A stretch of 37,530 nt of DNA from CAZOZP01 sp964584325 (GTDB lineage Bacteria > Bacteroidota > Ignavibacteria > Ignavibacteriales > Melioribacteraceae), in contig CAZOZP010000033.1 of assembly GCA_964584325.1 (NCBI GenBank), forward strand, positions 1 through 37,530. Reading direction: 5' to 3'. This document shows positions 1-7,606 of this stretch, one piece after another (positions within the stretch are counted from its first letter, which is position 1; each line of letters opens with the position of its first letter). Made by a program: the position numbers and the translations under genes. The notes under the pieces are model-generated. The model searched no databases and was not told where the DNA came from. It saw only the letters and a program-made list of their open reading frames with translations.

Positions 1-2
1 AG

Positions 3-545
3 ATGAGTATATTCAGTATTTCACACAGATATTCAAAGGCAATTATGAGCCGTGCCTCTGAGGCCGGGCTTACAGAAGATATCTTTCGTGAAGCTGAAAT
101 GATAAAAAATATACTAAAAGAGTCTAAAGAATTTAGGTTATTGATTAAAAATCCGGTTATTAAGCCCCAAAAAAAGTATGAACTAATATCAGCTTTATTC
201 AGGAATAAAGTTAATGAATTGTTTATGGATTTTTTTAAGCTGATAATAGATAAAAACAGAATCGAATACCTTCCTGAAATTATTGAAGGCTGTATCCGGA
301 TTTACAACGAAACAGAATTAATAACCGAAGTTGAAGTTAAGACTGCAGTTACACCGAATCTTGACGAACAAGCTGTTATTCGTGAGAAAATTGAATCTTA
401 CCTGAACAGGAAGATTAAAATGAATATTTCTTCTGATCCGGAAATCATTGCCGGGTTTATTGCACGTGCCGGAGATATTATGATTGACGGTTCGGTGAAA
501 AATCAATTAATATCGTTAAAAAAACATTTTACTGCGGGAAACTGA
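3..545 (+). CDS. atpH: ATP synthase F1 subunit delta
   Basis: This is the delta (OSCP-type) subunit of F1Fo ATP synthase, part of the peripheral stalk that holds the F1 head to the membrane b subunits. The 180-aa length is normal for the family. The N-terminal helical domain (about residues 1-110, opening SISHRYSKAI) and the C-terminal part with the conserved G-F/I-x-R-x-G-D-x-x-I-D-G-S pattern (residues about 150-163, GFIARAGDIMIDGS) are both present. The ATG lies two bases from the window edge, so no ribosome binding site can be seen; an upstream atpF is expected just outside. atpA follows after 34 nt, and the order atpH-atpA-atpG is the usual one. Confidence 0.95.
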   Translation: MSIFSISHRYSKAIMSRASEAGLTEDIFREAEMIKNILKESKEFRLLIKNPVIKPQKKYELISALFRNKVNELFMDFFKLIIDKNRIEYLPEIIEGCIRIYNETELITEVEVKTAVTPNLDEQAVIREKIESYLNRKIKMNISSDPEIIAGFIARAGDIMIDGSVKNQLISLKKHFTAGN

Positions 546-579
546 CCTTCAGTAACCGAAAAACATAAAGGAACTAAAA

Positions 580-2127
580 ATGGTTGAAATAAGACCGGAT
601 GAAGTTACGGCTATTCTAAGAAAACAGTTATCTGGATTCTCCAGCGAAGTTGATATCTATGATGTGGGAACTGTTCTGCAGGTTGGAGACGGAATCTCAA
701 GAGTTTACGGATTATCACAGGTTATGACAACAGAACTTCTGGAATTTCCGAACAATGTAACCGGAATGGTTCTAAATCTGGAAGAAGACAGTGTGGGCTG
801 TGTGCTGTTCGGGGAAAGCAATCTTGTAAAAGAAGGCGATACCGTGAAAAGAACAAAAAGACTTGCTTCGTTTCCGGTAGGTGAGTCCCTTCTTGGAAGA
901 GTTGTTGATCCGCTGGGAAATCCGGTTGATAATAAAGGTGCTCTTCAGAATGTAAAGTACGATCCGATAGAAAGAAAGGCACTTGGTGTTATTGCGAGGC
1001 AATCTGTTAAAGAACCTCTTCAGACAGGTATCACTGCAGTAGATGCAATGATCCCAATCGGAAGGGGACAAAGAGAACTAATTATCGGTGACCGCCAGAC
1101 AGGAAAAACGGCAGTTGCTCTTGATGCAGTTGTAAACCAGAAATACACTCATTCTGAGGAAGCAAAACAACTGGGAATTCAGCCTGTTTATTGCATTTAT
1201 GTTGCTGTTGGTCAGAAAAACTCGACCATTGCCCAGGTTGTAGCTAAACTTGAACAAAACGGAGCTATGGAATATACTACCGTGATTGCAGCTCCTGCAT
1301 CATCTCCTGCACCTCTTCAGTATATTGCTCCATATTCAGGTGCTACTTTAGGAGAATTTTTCCGGGATAACGGAAAACATGCTTTGGTAATCTATGATGA
1401 TTTGTCAAAACAGGCAACTGCATACAGAGAATTATCCCTTCTTCTCAGAAGACCTCCGGGAAGAGAAGCCTATCCGGGCGACGTATTTTATCTGCATTCA
1501 AGACTTCTCGAAAGAGCAAGCAAACTCAGTGATGAATTAGGCGGAGGAAGTCTGACTGCATTGCCGATAATAGAAACACAGCAGGGAGACGTTTCAGCCT
1601 ATATTCCTACAAATGTTATTTCAATTACAGACGGCCAGATATACCTTGAACCGAACTTATTCAATGCCGGAGTAAGACCTGCGATAAATGTTGGTATCAG
1701 CGTATCAAGAGTAGGCGGTAATGCTCAGATAAAAGCTATGAAAAAAGTTGCGGGATCGTTGAAACTGGACTTGGCCCAGTTCAGGGAGCTTGAAGCATTT
1801 GCAAAATTCGGTTCAGATCTTGATAAAGCAACATTGCGGACACTTGCAAAAGGAGAAAGATTGGTTGAAATACTCAAACAAGGTCAGTATTCACCAATGC
1901 CTGTTGAAAAGCAGGTGGTTTCTGTGTATTTGGGTACAAATGATTTCCTCGATACAGTGGCAAAAAAAGATATTAAGCGATTTGAAAAGGAATTCCACGA
2001 ATTTATAGATCTGAAATATCCTGAAATATCTAATAATATCAGAACTAAGAAAGTTATTGATGAAGACACAATCGAAAAAATTAAAACAGCCGTTACCGAA
2101 TTTAAAGCAAAGTTCAAGAAAAGCTGA
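580..2127 (+). CDS. atpA: ATP synthase F1 subunit alpha
   Basis: This is the non-catalytic nucleotide-binding alpha subunit of the F1 head. At 515 aa it has the family length. It shows the N-terminal beta-barrel (about 25-95), the Walker A motif GDRQTGKT near residues 170-177, the Walker B strand ALVIYDDLSKQA near 268-279, the alpha-subunit signature PAINVGISVSRVGG near 367-380, and the C-terminal helical bundle. The stop codon TGA shares its last base with the ATG of atpG (TGATG at 2125-2129), which points to translational coupling. AGGAACT at 570-576 is a weak ribosome binding site. Together with atpH and atpG it forms the end of an atp operon whose beta and epsilon subunits are not here. 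Confidence 0.98.
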   Translation: MVEIRPDEVTAILRKQLSGFSSEVDIYDVGTVLQVGDGISRVYGLSQVMTTELLEFPNNVTGMVLNLEEDSVGCVLFGESNLVKEGDTVKRTKRLASFPVGESLLGRVVDPLGNPVDNKGALQNVKYDPIERKALGVIARQSVKEPLQTGITAVDAMIPIGRGQRELIIGDRQTGKTAVALDAVVNQKYTHSEEAKQLGIQPVYCIYVAVGQKNSTIAQVVAKLEQNGAMEYTTVIAAPASSPAPLQYIAPYSGATLGEFFRDNGKHALVIYDDLSKQATAYRELSLLLRRPPGREAYPGDVFYLHSRLLERASKLSDELGGGSLTALPIIETQQGDVSAYIPTNVISITDGQIYLEPNLFNAGVRPAINVGISVSRVGGNAQIKAMKKVAGSLKLDLAQFRELEAFAKFGSDLDKATLRTLAKGERLVEILKQGQYSPMPVEKQVVSVYLGTNDFLDTVAKKDIKRFEKEFHEFIDLKYPEISNNIRTKKVIDEDTIEKIKTAVTEFKAKFKKS

Positions 2128-3011
2128 TGGCTACGCTAAGAGATATTAAAAACAGAATAACCGGTATTAGAAATACCCAGCAGATTACAAAAGCAATGAA
2201 AATGGTTGCTGCTGCTAAACTTCGAAAAGCTCAGGAAAATATGGTTAATGCAAGGCCATATTCCAGAAAAATGTCAGAAGTAATCAATTCATTAATAGCG
2301 GTGATAGAAAATTCGGAATCTGTTTTTCTAAAAGAAAGAGAAGTTAAGAAAATATCAGTTGTAATTGTTACATCAGACAGAGGTCTGTGCGGAAGTTTCA
2401 ACATGAATATTATGCGCAGAGCTGAAGAATATCTTCAAAGTCTTCGCGACCAGGGTTACTCTCTTAATGATATTAAAATTTACTGTTTTGGAAAGAAGGC
2501 TAATGAATTTTTCAGGAAACTGCCATACCATATTGAACAATCTTATATAGGGCTGTTTCAGGAACTTAAATTTGAAATTGTTGCAGATTTTGTAAATGGG
2601 ATACTTAATGAATACGCAGCCGAAAAAACTGATAGTTTCGTAATTATTTATAATAAGTTCAAATCAGTAATGCAGTCTGAAATGACAATTGATGAACTGC
2701 TTCCATTTAAAGCAACCGGAAATACTAATCCCACCCGAATCCCCGTTTCTGATTATATATATGAACCGGACAAGGAAGTTATTCTTGAATCATTGATTCC
2801 CAAATATATTAAGGTTCATATGTGGTCTGCTTTGCTTGAATCCTATGCGGCAGAACTTGGTGCAAGAATGACTGCAATGGATATGGCTACAGAAAATTCA
2901 AAAGAATTAATCAGAACACTTCAGATAAAATACAACAAAGAAAGGCAGGCAGCTATTACGAAAGAGATACTTGAAATAGTCTCAGGTGCCGATGCTCTGA
3001 AGAATAGTTAA
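2127..3011 (+). CDS. atpG: ATP synthase F1 subunit gamma
   Basis: This is the central rotor shaft of F1. The N-terminal helix has the family pattern RDIKNRITGIRNTQQITKAM (residues 5-24), and the C-terminal helix contains the conserved GARMTAMDMATENSKE segment (about 247-262). The two helices form the coiled coil inside the alpha3-beta3 ring. Length is 294 aa, normal for the family. Its start overlaps the atpA stop by one base. Instead of atpD and atpC, the next gene after 54 AT-rich bases is ffh, so the catalytic beta and epsilon subunits must be encoded elsewhere, as is common in Bacteroidota and Chlorobi relatives. Confidence 0.97.
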   Translation: MATLRDIKNRITGIRNTQQITKAMKMVAAAKLRKAQENMVNARPYSRKMSEVINSLIAVIENSESVFLKEREVKKISVVIVTSDRGLCGSFNMNIMRRAEEYLQSLRDQGYSLNDIKIYCFGKKANEFFRKLPYHIEQSYIGLFQELKFEIVADFVNGILNEYAAEKTDSFVIIYNKFKSVMQSEMTIDELLPFKATGNTNPTRIPVSDYIYEPDKEVILESLIPKYIKVHMWSALLESYAAELGARMTAMDMATENSKELIRTLQIKYNKERQAAITKEILEIVSGADALKNS

Positions 3012-3065
3012 TTCTCTTATTGAATTATTAAAAAATATTATTTATTTTTACTATTTATATTTAGA

Positions 3066-4388
3066 ATGTTAGAAGATTTATCTCATAAATTAGAAAAGAT
3101 ACTCAAGAAAGTATCAGGTCAGGCAAAAATTACCGAAGCGAATGTATCGGAAACTTTGCGTGAAATCAGAATTGTTCTTTTAGATGCTGACGTTAATTAC
3201 AAAGTTGCAAAAAAGTTTATTGAAGATGTAAAAGTAAAAGCACTTGGGCAGGATGTCTTTTTATCCGTTTCTCCCGGGCAGCAGATAACAAAGATTATCT
3301 ATGATGAACTTACAGCACTGATGGGCGGGTTAAACGCAGACCTTAAGTTAAATGCTTCAGGTGTATCGGTTATTCTGCTTGTAGGACTTCAAGGCTCAGG
3401 CAAGACAACTTTCAGCGGCAAACTGGCGCGGTTCCTTAAAGAAAGGAAGCGTAATCCTCTGCTTGTTGGAGCAGACGTTTACAGACCTGCGGCAAGAGCT
3501 CAGTTAAAAACACTCGGTGAGAAGATTAATGTGCCGGTGTTTACGATTGATGATTCCATGGATGCCGTAAAGATATCGGCTGATTCAATCGTTTATGCAA
3601 AAGATGGCGGATACGATACAGTAATAATTGATACAGCCGGAAGGCTTCATGTTGATGAAACTTTAATGGAAGAAGTTAAATCTATTAAAGAAAAAGTTAA
3701 GCCTTCTGAAGTTCTTTTTATTGTGGATTCTATGACGGGGCAGGATGCAGTTAATTCGGCAAAGGCGTTTCACGATAGTGTGGAGTTTGACGGAATTGTT
3801 CTTACAAAACTTGACGGTGATTCAAAAGGCGGATGTGCTTTATCTATAAGAGCAGTTGTAGAAAAGCCGATAAAGTTCGTGAGCCAGGGTGAGAAACTCG
3901 AAGCAATGGATATATTTTATCCTGACAGGCTGGCCTCCCGCATACTTGGCCGAGGCGATATTATCTCACTTGTTGAAAAAGCTCAGAAAACTTTTGAGAA
4001 TGAAGATACCGAAGAACTGGAAAAGAAGTTTTTTGAAAACAGATTTGATTTTGATGATTTTCTTAAGCAGATTAAGATGATTAAGAAAATGGGGTCTTTG
4101 AAATCGCTTTTAGGAATGATACCCGGTTTGGGATCTCAGCTTAAGGGGATGGAAATTGATGATAATCAATTAGTTAAAGTTGAATCGATAATTCAATCGA
4201 TGACTAAGGAAGAAAGACGTAACCCAAAAATATTAAACGGCGGAAGGCGGAAAAGAATATCAAGGGGCAGCGGAAATTCGATACAGGATGTTAACCGGCT
4301 TATTAAGCAGTTCTATGAAATGCAGAAAATGATGAGTATATTTAAGACCGGACAAGGAAAGAAATTACTGAAGAAATTCAAAAAATAG
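3066..4388 (+). CDS. ffh: Signal recognition particle GTPase Ffh (SRP54)
   Basis: Ffh binds signal sequences of nascent membrane and secreted proteins and, with 4.5S RNA and FtsY, delivers ribosomes to the translocon. The 440-aa protein has the N domain (1-85), the G domain with P-loop GLQGSGKTT (about 107-115), the GADVYRPAARAQL box, DTAGR (about 191-195), and TKLDGDSKGG near 247-256. The M domain follows (about 300-440), rich in Met and Lys, with the RNA-binding stretch RRKRISRGSG (about 396-405). No strong ribosome binding site precedes the ATG. It heads the classic ffh-rpsP-khpA-rimM-trmD-rplS cluster. Confidence 0.97.
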   Translation: MLEDLSHKLEKILKKVSGQAKITEANVSETLREIRIVLLDADVNYKVAKKFIEDVKVKALGQDVFLSVSPGQQITKIIYDELTALMGGLNADLKLNASGVSVILLVGLQGSGKTTFSGKLARFLKERKRNPLLVGADVYRPAARAQLKTLGEKINVPVFTIDDSMDAVKISADSIVYAKDGGYDTVIIDTAGRLHVDETLMEEVKSIKEKVKPSEVLFIVDSMTGQDAVNSAKAFHDSVEFDGIVLTKLDGDSKGGCALSIRAVVEKPIKFVSQGEKLEAMDIFYPDRLASRILGRGDIISLVEKAQKTFENEDTEELEKKFFENRFDFDDFLKQIKMIKKMGSLKSLLGMIPGLGSQLKGMEIDDNQLVKVESIIQSMTKEERRNPKILNGGRRKRISRGSGNSIQDVNRLIKQFYEMQKMMSIFKTGQGKKLLKKFKK

Positions 4389-4406
4389 ATTTAATGTAAA
4401 TTTAAT

Positions 4407-4411
4407 GGAGG
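4407..4411 (+). promoter_or_regulatory. Shine-Dalgarno site fixing the TTG start of rpsP
   Basis: GGAGG lies 9 nt before TTG at 4421. The only nearby ATG, at 4414, is followed at once by TAA, so it cannot start the gene. The conserved S16 start M-A-V-K-L-R-L fits TTG at 4421. Confidence 0.75.
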
Positions 4412-4420
4412 TTATGTAAT

Positions 4421-4864
4421 TTGGCTGTTAAGTTAAGATTAAGAAGGATGGGAAAGAAAAAGCAACCGATATATAAATTAGTTGCTGCAGACTCACATTC
4501 ACCCAGAGATGGAAAATTCATTGAAGCCGTTGGTGTTTATAATCCAAAAACTGATCCGGCTACAATCGAAGTTAATGATGAAGCTGCTTTAAGATGGCTT
4601 GATCGTGGTGCAATACCGACGGTTACTGCAAAAAATATTTTAAGTAAAGCCGGTGTTCTCCTAAAGAGAGAGTTACTTAAGAAAGGATTAAGCGCTGAAG
4701 AAGCTGATGCCAAAGTTCAGGAATGGAAAGCCGGCAAAAATGCTAAAGCAGCAGAGAAAATAGAAATGAAGAATAAACAGAAACCTGCAGAAGTAAAGAA
4801 AGAAGATAAAGTTGAAGAAAGTGCACCGGAAGTAAAAGGTACTACTTCGGAAGAATCGGTTTAA
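4421..4864 (+). CDS. rpsP: 30S ribosomal protein S16 with acidic/basic tail
   Basis: S16 is an early-assembling protein of the 30S subunit. The first 80 or so residues match the family: AVKLRLRRMGKKKQPIYKLV, then the SPRDGKFIE box and the VGVYNPKT turn. The total of 147 aa exceeds the usual 80-90. The extra C-terminal 55-60 residues are low-complexity, rich in Lys, Glu and Ala, a tail often found in Bacteroidota and Chlorobi S16. Translation starts at a TTG with a good upstream GGAGG. The gene sits between ffh and khpA in a conserved operon. Confidence 0.96.
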   Translation: MAVKLRLRRMGKKKQPIYKLVAADSHSPRDGKFIEAVGVYNPKTDPATIEVNDEAALRWLDRGAIPTVTAKNILSKAGVLLKRELLKKGLSAEEADAKVQEWKAGKNAKAAEKIEMKNKQKPAEVKKEDKVEESAPEVKGTTSEESV

Positions 4865-4917
4865 GATTGGCACATTAATTATGTACCTGGGTCTTCTAAT
4901 AGTATAAAGGTATTCTC

Positions 4918-5151
4918 ATGAAAAACTTTATTGAATTTATCGCAAAACATCTTGTTGACAATCCTGATAACGTAGTTATTGAGGAAAAGCATCCGGACGA
5001 TAAAAAAATTGTTATGACTTTAAAAGTAGGTGCTGAAGATGTTGGCAAAGTAATTGGCAAGCAGGGAAAAACAGCCCAGGCTATGCGTACTTTACTTACA
5101 GCAATTGCTGCTAAAGAAGGAAAAAGAGCAATACTGGAAATACTAGATTAA
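4918..5151 (+). CDS. khpA: KH-domain RNA-binding protein KhpA
   Basis: A 77-aa protein made of a single KH domain, formerly YlqC. The RNA-binding GxxG loop is visible in GKVIGKQGKTAQAMRTLL (about residues 43-60). In other bacteria KhpA pairs with KhpB/Jag and binds many RNAs, affecting cell size and division; this role is taken from the family, not from the sequence. Its place between rpsP and rimM is the standard one. The rimM start follows only 7 nt after the stop. Confidence 0.92.
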   Translation: MKNFIEFIAKHLVDNPDNVVIEEKHPDDKKIVMTLKVGAEDVGKVIGKQGKTAQAMRTLLTAIAAKEGKRAILEILD

Positions 5152-5158
5152 GTAAGTT

Positions 5159-5677
5159 TTGGAAGAATACTATCTAATAGCTGAAATAACATCTGCTTTT
5201 GAAGAGAAAGGTTATTTTTATATTAAATCGTATTCCGATTTTTCTGAACGGTTCAATTATCTTAAAGAGGTCTATATTGAAGTCTTTGGAGATAAGAAGA
5301 AATTTGTTGTTGAAAAGACCGGGACTTATAAAAACAGGATTCTGATTAAGCTAAAGAATTTTAATTCTGCTGAAGATATAGCGTTTTTGATTGGATGCAG
5401 GATTTTTGTTGATTCTTCCGGATTAGTGAAACCGGATGAATCAACTTATTTTGTTCATGATCTTATTGGCTGCAGAGTTTTTCGAAATAGCGATGAACTC
5501 GGAGTTCTGTCGGATGTTCTTTTGCTGCCGGCTAATGATGTATATGTAGTTGCTTTATCCAATGGTGAAGAATTACTGATACCGGCTGTGCATGATTTCA
5601 TTGACTGTATTGATATTAAAGAAAGAAAAATATTACTAAAACCGGGAAATGCAGATTACTATGTTGATGAGGATTGA
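5159..5677 (+). CDS. rimM: Ribosome maturation factor RimM
   Basis: RimM helps 30S head maturation and binds S19. The N-terminal RimM barrel (about 1-90, opening YYLIAEITSAFEEKGYFYIK) is followed by a PRC-barrel half with the pattern LIGCRVFRNSDELGVLSDVL and, near the end, ELLIPAVHDFIDCIDIKERK. Length 172 aa is normal. The start is TTG with no clear Shine-Dalgarno, 7 nt after the khpA stop, so coupling to khpA translation is likely. The 3' end overlaps trmD. The N-terminal half is weakly conserved, and the identification leans partly on the gene order. Confidence 0.88.
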   Translation: MEEYYLIAEITSAFEEKGYFYIKSYSDFSERFNYLKEVYIEVFGDKKKFVVEKTGTYKNRILIKLKNFNSAEDIAFLIGCRIFVDSSGLVKPDESTYFVHDLIGCRVFRNSDELGVLSDVLLLPANDVYVVALSNGEELLIPAVHDFIDCIDIKERKILLKPGNADYYVDED

Positions 5678-6347
5678 TATTATCTCTGCTGTTCCTGAAC
5701 TTCTTATTTCGCCTTTAAATACCAGTATTGTGAAAAGAGCTCAGAATAAAGGCCATGTTGAAATTAATGTGCATGATTTAAGAGATTATGCGCACGATAA
5801 GCATAAACAGATTGATGATAAACCATTTGGCGGCGGACCGGGAATGCTGCTAAAGCCTGAACCGTTCTTTGAATGTATTGAGAGTTTGCAAAAAAATGCG
5901 AATTATGATGAAATTATCTTCATGACACCCGGCGGAAGAATATTTGACCAGGGTTTGGCAAATAAACTTTCTATGTGTGGTAATATCATTATTGCAGCCG
6001 GTCATTATAAAGGAATTGACCAAAGGGTAATTGATAATTTTGCAACAATGAAAGTCTCTATTGGTAATTTTATACTTAGCGGCGGAGAACTACCGGCTCT
6101 TTGTATAGCCGATGCCATAGTAAGACTGATTCCGGGTGTGCTGAACGATAGTGAATCTGCACTGAATGATTCTTTCATGGACGGGTGTTCCATAGAAGCC
6201 CCTTATTATACAAGACCGGCAGAGTATAGGGGAATGAAAGTCCCTGAAGTTCTTCTTTCAGGACATAAGGCAAAAATAACCGAATGGAAAAATAGTCAAT
6301 CGCAAGTTATAACTGAAAAATGGAAAAACATAAATAACGTGGAGTAA
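5667..6347 (+). CDS. trmD: tRNA (guanine37-N1)-methyltransferase TrmD
   Basis: TrmD uses S-adenosylmethionine to make m1G37 next to the anticodon, which prevents +1 frameshifting. The SPOUT trefoil-knot features are clear: DDKPFGGGPGMLLKPEP (about residues 51-67 from this start), GHYKGIDQRV, and GNFILSGGELPAL. An in-frame ATG also exists at 5649, but ATG at 5667 gives MRIDIIS, which lines up with the start of other TrmD proteins (for example MWIGIIS in E. coli), so I chose it. The gene overlaps the end of rimM in another frame by 11 nt. Length from this start is 226 aa, near the family norm. Confidence 0.96.
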   Translation: MRIDIISAVPELLISPLNTSIVKRAQNKGHVEINVHDLRDYAHDKHKQIDDKPFGGGPGMLLKPEPFFECIESLQKNANYDEIIFMTPGGRIFDQGLANKLSMCGNIIIAAGHYKGIDQRVIDNFATMKVSIGNFILSGGELPALCIADAIVRLIPGVLNDSESALNDSFMDGCSIEAPYYTRPAEYRGMKVPEVLLSGHKAKITEWKNSQSQVITEKWKNINNVE

Positions 6348-6350
6348 AGA

Positions 6351-6701
6351 ATGGATAGAGTATCCGAAATTATGGAAGAACAGAAAAGATCCGATTTACC
6401 GGAATTCAGAGCCGGAGACAGAGTAAAGGTGAATGTCAGGGTTATTGAAGGCGATAAAGAAAGAATTCAGCCTTTTGAAGGCGATGTTATCGCAATAAAA
6501 GGCAAAGGATATACAAAAACATTTACAGTAAGAAAAGTTACAAGTGGTGTAGGTGTTGAAAGAATATTTCCTTTTAATTCTACAAAAATTGCAGGCATTG
6601 AGCTGATGAAGCAGGGTAAAGTAAGAAGGGCTAAGTTATACTTCCTCAGAGAACTCTCAGGTAAAGCAGCCAGAATTAAAAGCAAAAATACAAGACAATA
6701 G
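6351..6701 (+). CDS. rplS: 50S ribosomal protein L19
   Basis: L19 sits at the subunit interface. The 116-aa protein has the family patterns DRVKVNVRVIEGDKERIQPF, the GKGYTKTFTVRK turn, GVGVERIFPFNS and the C-terminal GKVRRAKLYFLRELSGKAAR. GTGGAG at 6339-6344 is a usable ribosome binding site just before the ATG, and the start is 3 nt after the trmD stop. It is the last gene of the ffh-rplS group; a hairpin follows at 6718. Confidence 0.97.
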   Translation: MDRVSEIMEEQKRSDLPEFRAGDRVKVNVRVIEGDKERIQPFEGDVIAIKGKGYTKTFTVRKVTSGVGVERIFPFNSTKIAGIELMKQGKVRRAKLYFLRELSGKAARIKSKNTRQ

Positions 6702-6717
6702 TTTATATCAGATATCT

Positions 6718-6746
6718 GCAAAAGGGAAGTCAGCCTTCTCTTTTGC
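6718..6746 (+). terminator. Hairpin at the end of the ffh-rplS operon
   Basis: Arms 6718-6729 (GCAAAAGGGAAG) and 6735-6746 (CTTCTCTTTTGC) pair over 12 bp with one G-T wobble and a 5-nt loop. There is no run of T after the stem (GGGG follows), so it may be an attenuator or RNA-end protector rather than a full terminator. Confidence 0.55.
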
Positions 6747-6760
6747 GGGGTCTCGTAATT

Positions 6761-7522
6761 ATGCTTAGAATAATCGGTCCTTCAAATATTTTCACTTCCA
6801 TCATAAGGAAGCATTTAGCTTCTTCAAATGAATTGGTATATACGCCGAAACTCTCAGGAATTATTCTTTCAGAATATCTGAAAGATGATTATGACATTGC
6901 AATAATTCCGTCTATGGATTTAATTACTGCTCCTGATCTTTTTGTTTCAAAGGAATATGCAATTGCATTTGAAGGGAGTCTTGACAATTCTTATTTATAT
7001 TTTCAGCCGGCTCAATCAAATTTCTCAAAACTTTTATTGCAAGGTGATATTTCAAAAAATGAAATACTGCTTTCTAAAATTATATTTATGGAATTATACG
7101 GCACTGATCCCGAGTTAAGCATAAACCTTCAAAAGGCTGATTTTGCAATTGGAAACTTTCTTGTAACAGGGGATTCTAATTTTGAAAAAAGTCTCTTTAT
7201 GAACGGGATGAGTTTCAGCGACCAAATAGCTGATTATCTGAACGCGCTTTATGTTAATTTTGTAGCGGTTTCCGGCAATAAAGATAATCTTTTGAAATTT
7301 AACGGAATGATGGAAGGTATTGAAGAAAATTTATATCAAACTGCTGCCGGACTCGAATTATTGAATGAAATTGAAGGCCTTGACCACAATTATATAACGG
7401 AAAATATAAATACCGTTTACTATCAGATGACCGAAGAAGAAAATGAATCGCTTACCGAATTAATAAGATTGCCCTTTTATCAGGGAATTACCGAAGAAAT
7501 ATCCAAAATAAAATTTGTCTGA
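6761..7522 (+). CDS. Divergent MqnA-like (periplasmic-binding fold) protein
   Basis: I cannot assign a firm function. The 253-aa protein has no signal peptide or TM segment. Its layout resembles MqnA (chorismate dehydratase of the futalosine menaquinone route): YDIAIIPSMDLIT, then a strand pair near AIAFEGSLDNSYLYF, then a helix ending ELYGTDPEL, then KADFAIGNFLVTGD, which recalls the 'aDaaLlIGd' step of MqnA. The typical start with 'NALP' is missing, so the active-site pocket may differ. A TTG at 6743 would add six residues, but it lies inside the hairpin; ATG at 6761 is preferred. It is followed by a hairpin shared with the converging serA. Confidence 0.6.
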   Translation: MLRIIGPSNIFTSIIRKHLASSNELVYTPKLSGIILSEYLKDDYDIAIIPSMDLITAPDLFVSKEYAIAFEGSLDNSYLYFQPAQSNFSKLLLQGDISKNEILLSKIIFMELYGTDPELSINLQKADFAIGNFLVTGDSNFEKSLFMNGMSFSDQIADYLNALYVNFVAVSGNKDNLLKFNGMMEGIEENLYQTAAGLELLNEIEGLDHNYITENINTVYYQMTEEENESLTELIRLPFYQGITEEISKIKFV

Positions 7523-7565
7523 AATAAATAGAATTGAAAGAAAAGTTTAATCAGCAGAAAGAAAC

Positions 7566-7597
7566 GGCTGTATTAAACACTATGGAATAATACAGCC
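7566..7597. terminator. Hairpin between converging genes
   Basis: Perfect 10-bp arms, GGCTGTATTA (7566-7575) and TAATACAGCC (7588-7597), with a 12-nt loop. On the minus strand the stem is followed by a T-rich stretch, so it most likely ends the serA transcript; it may also serve the plus-strand gene ending at 7522. Confidence 0.6.
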
Positions 7598-7606
7598 AGA
7601 TAGAAA

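Noticed and set aside
5649..5666. Upstream ATG for trmD
   Set aside because: It adds six residues absent from other TrmD proteins; ATG 5667 gives the conserved start.
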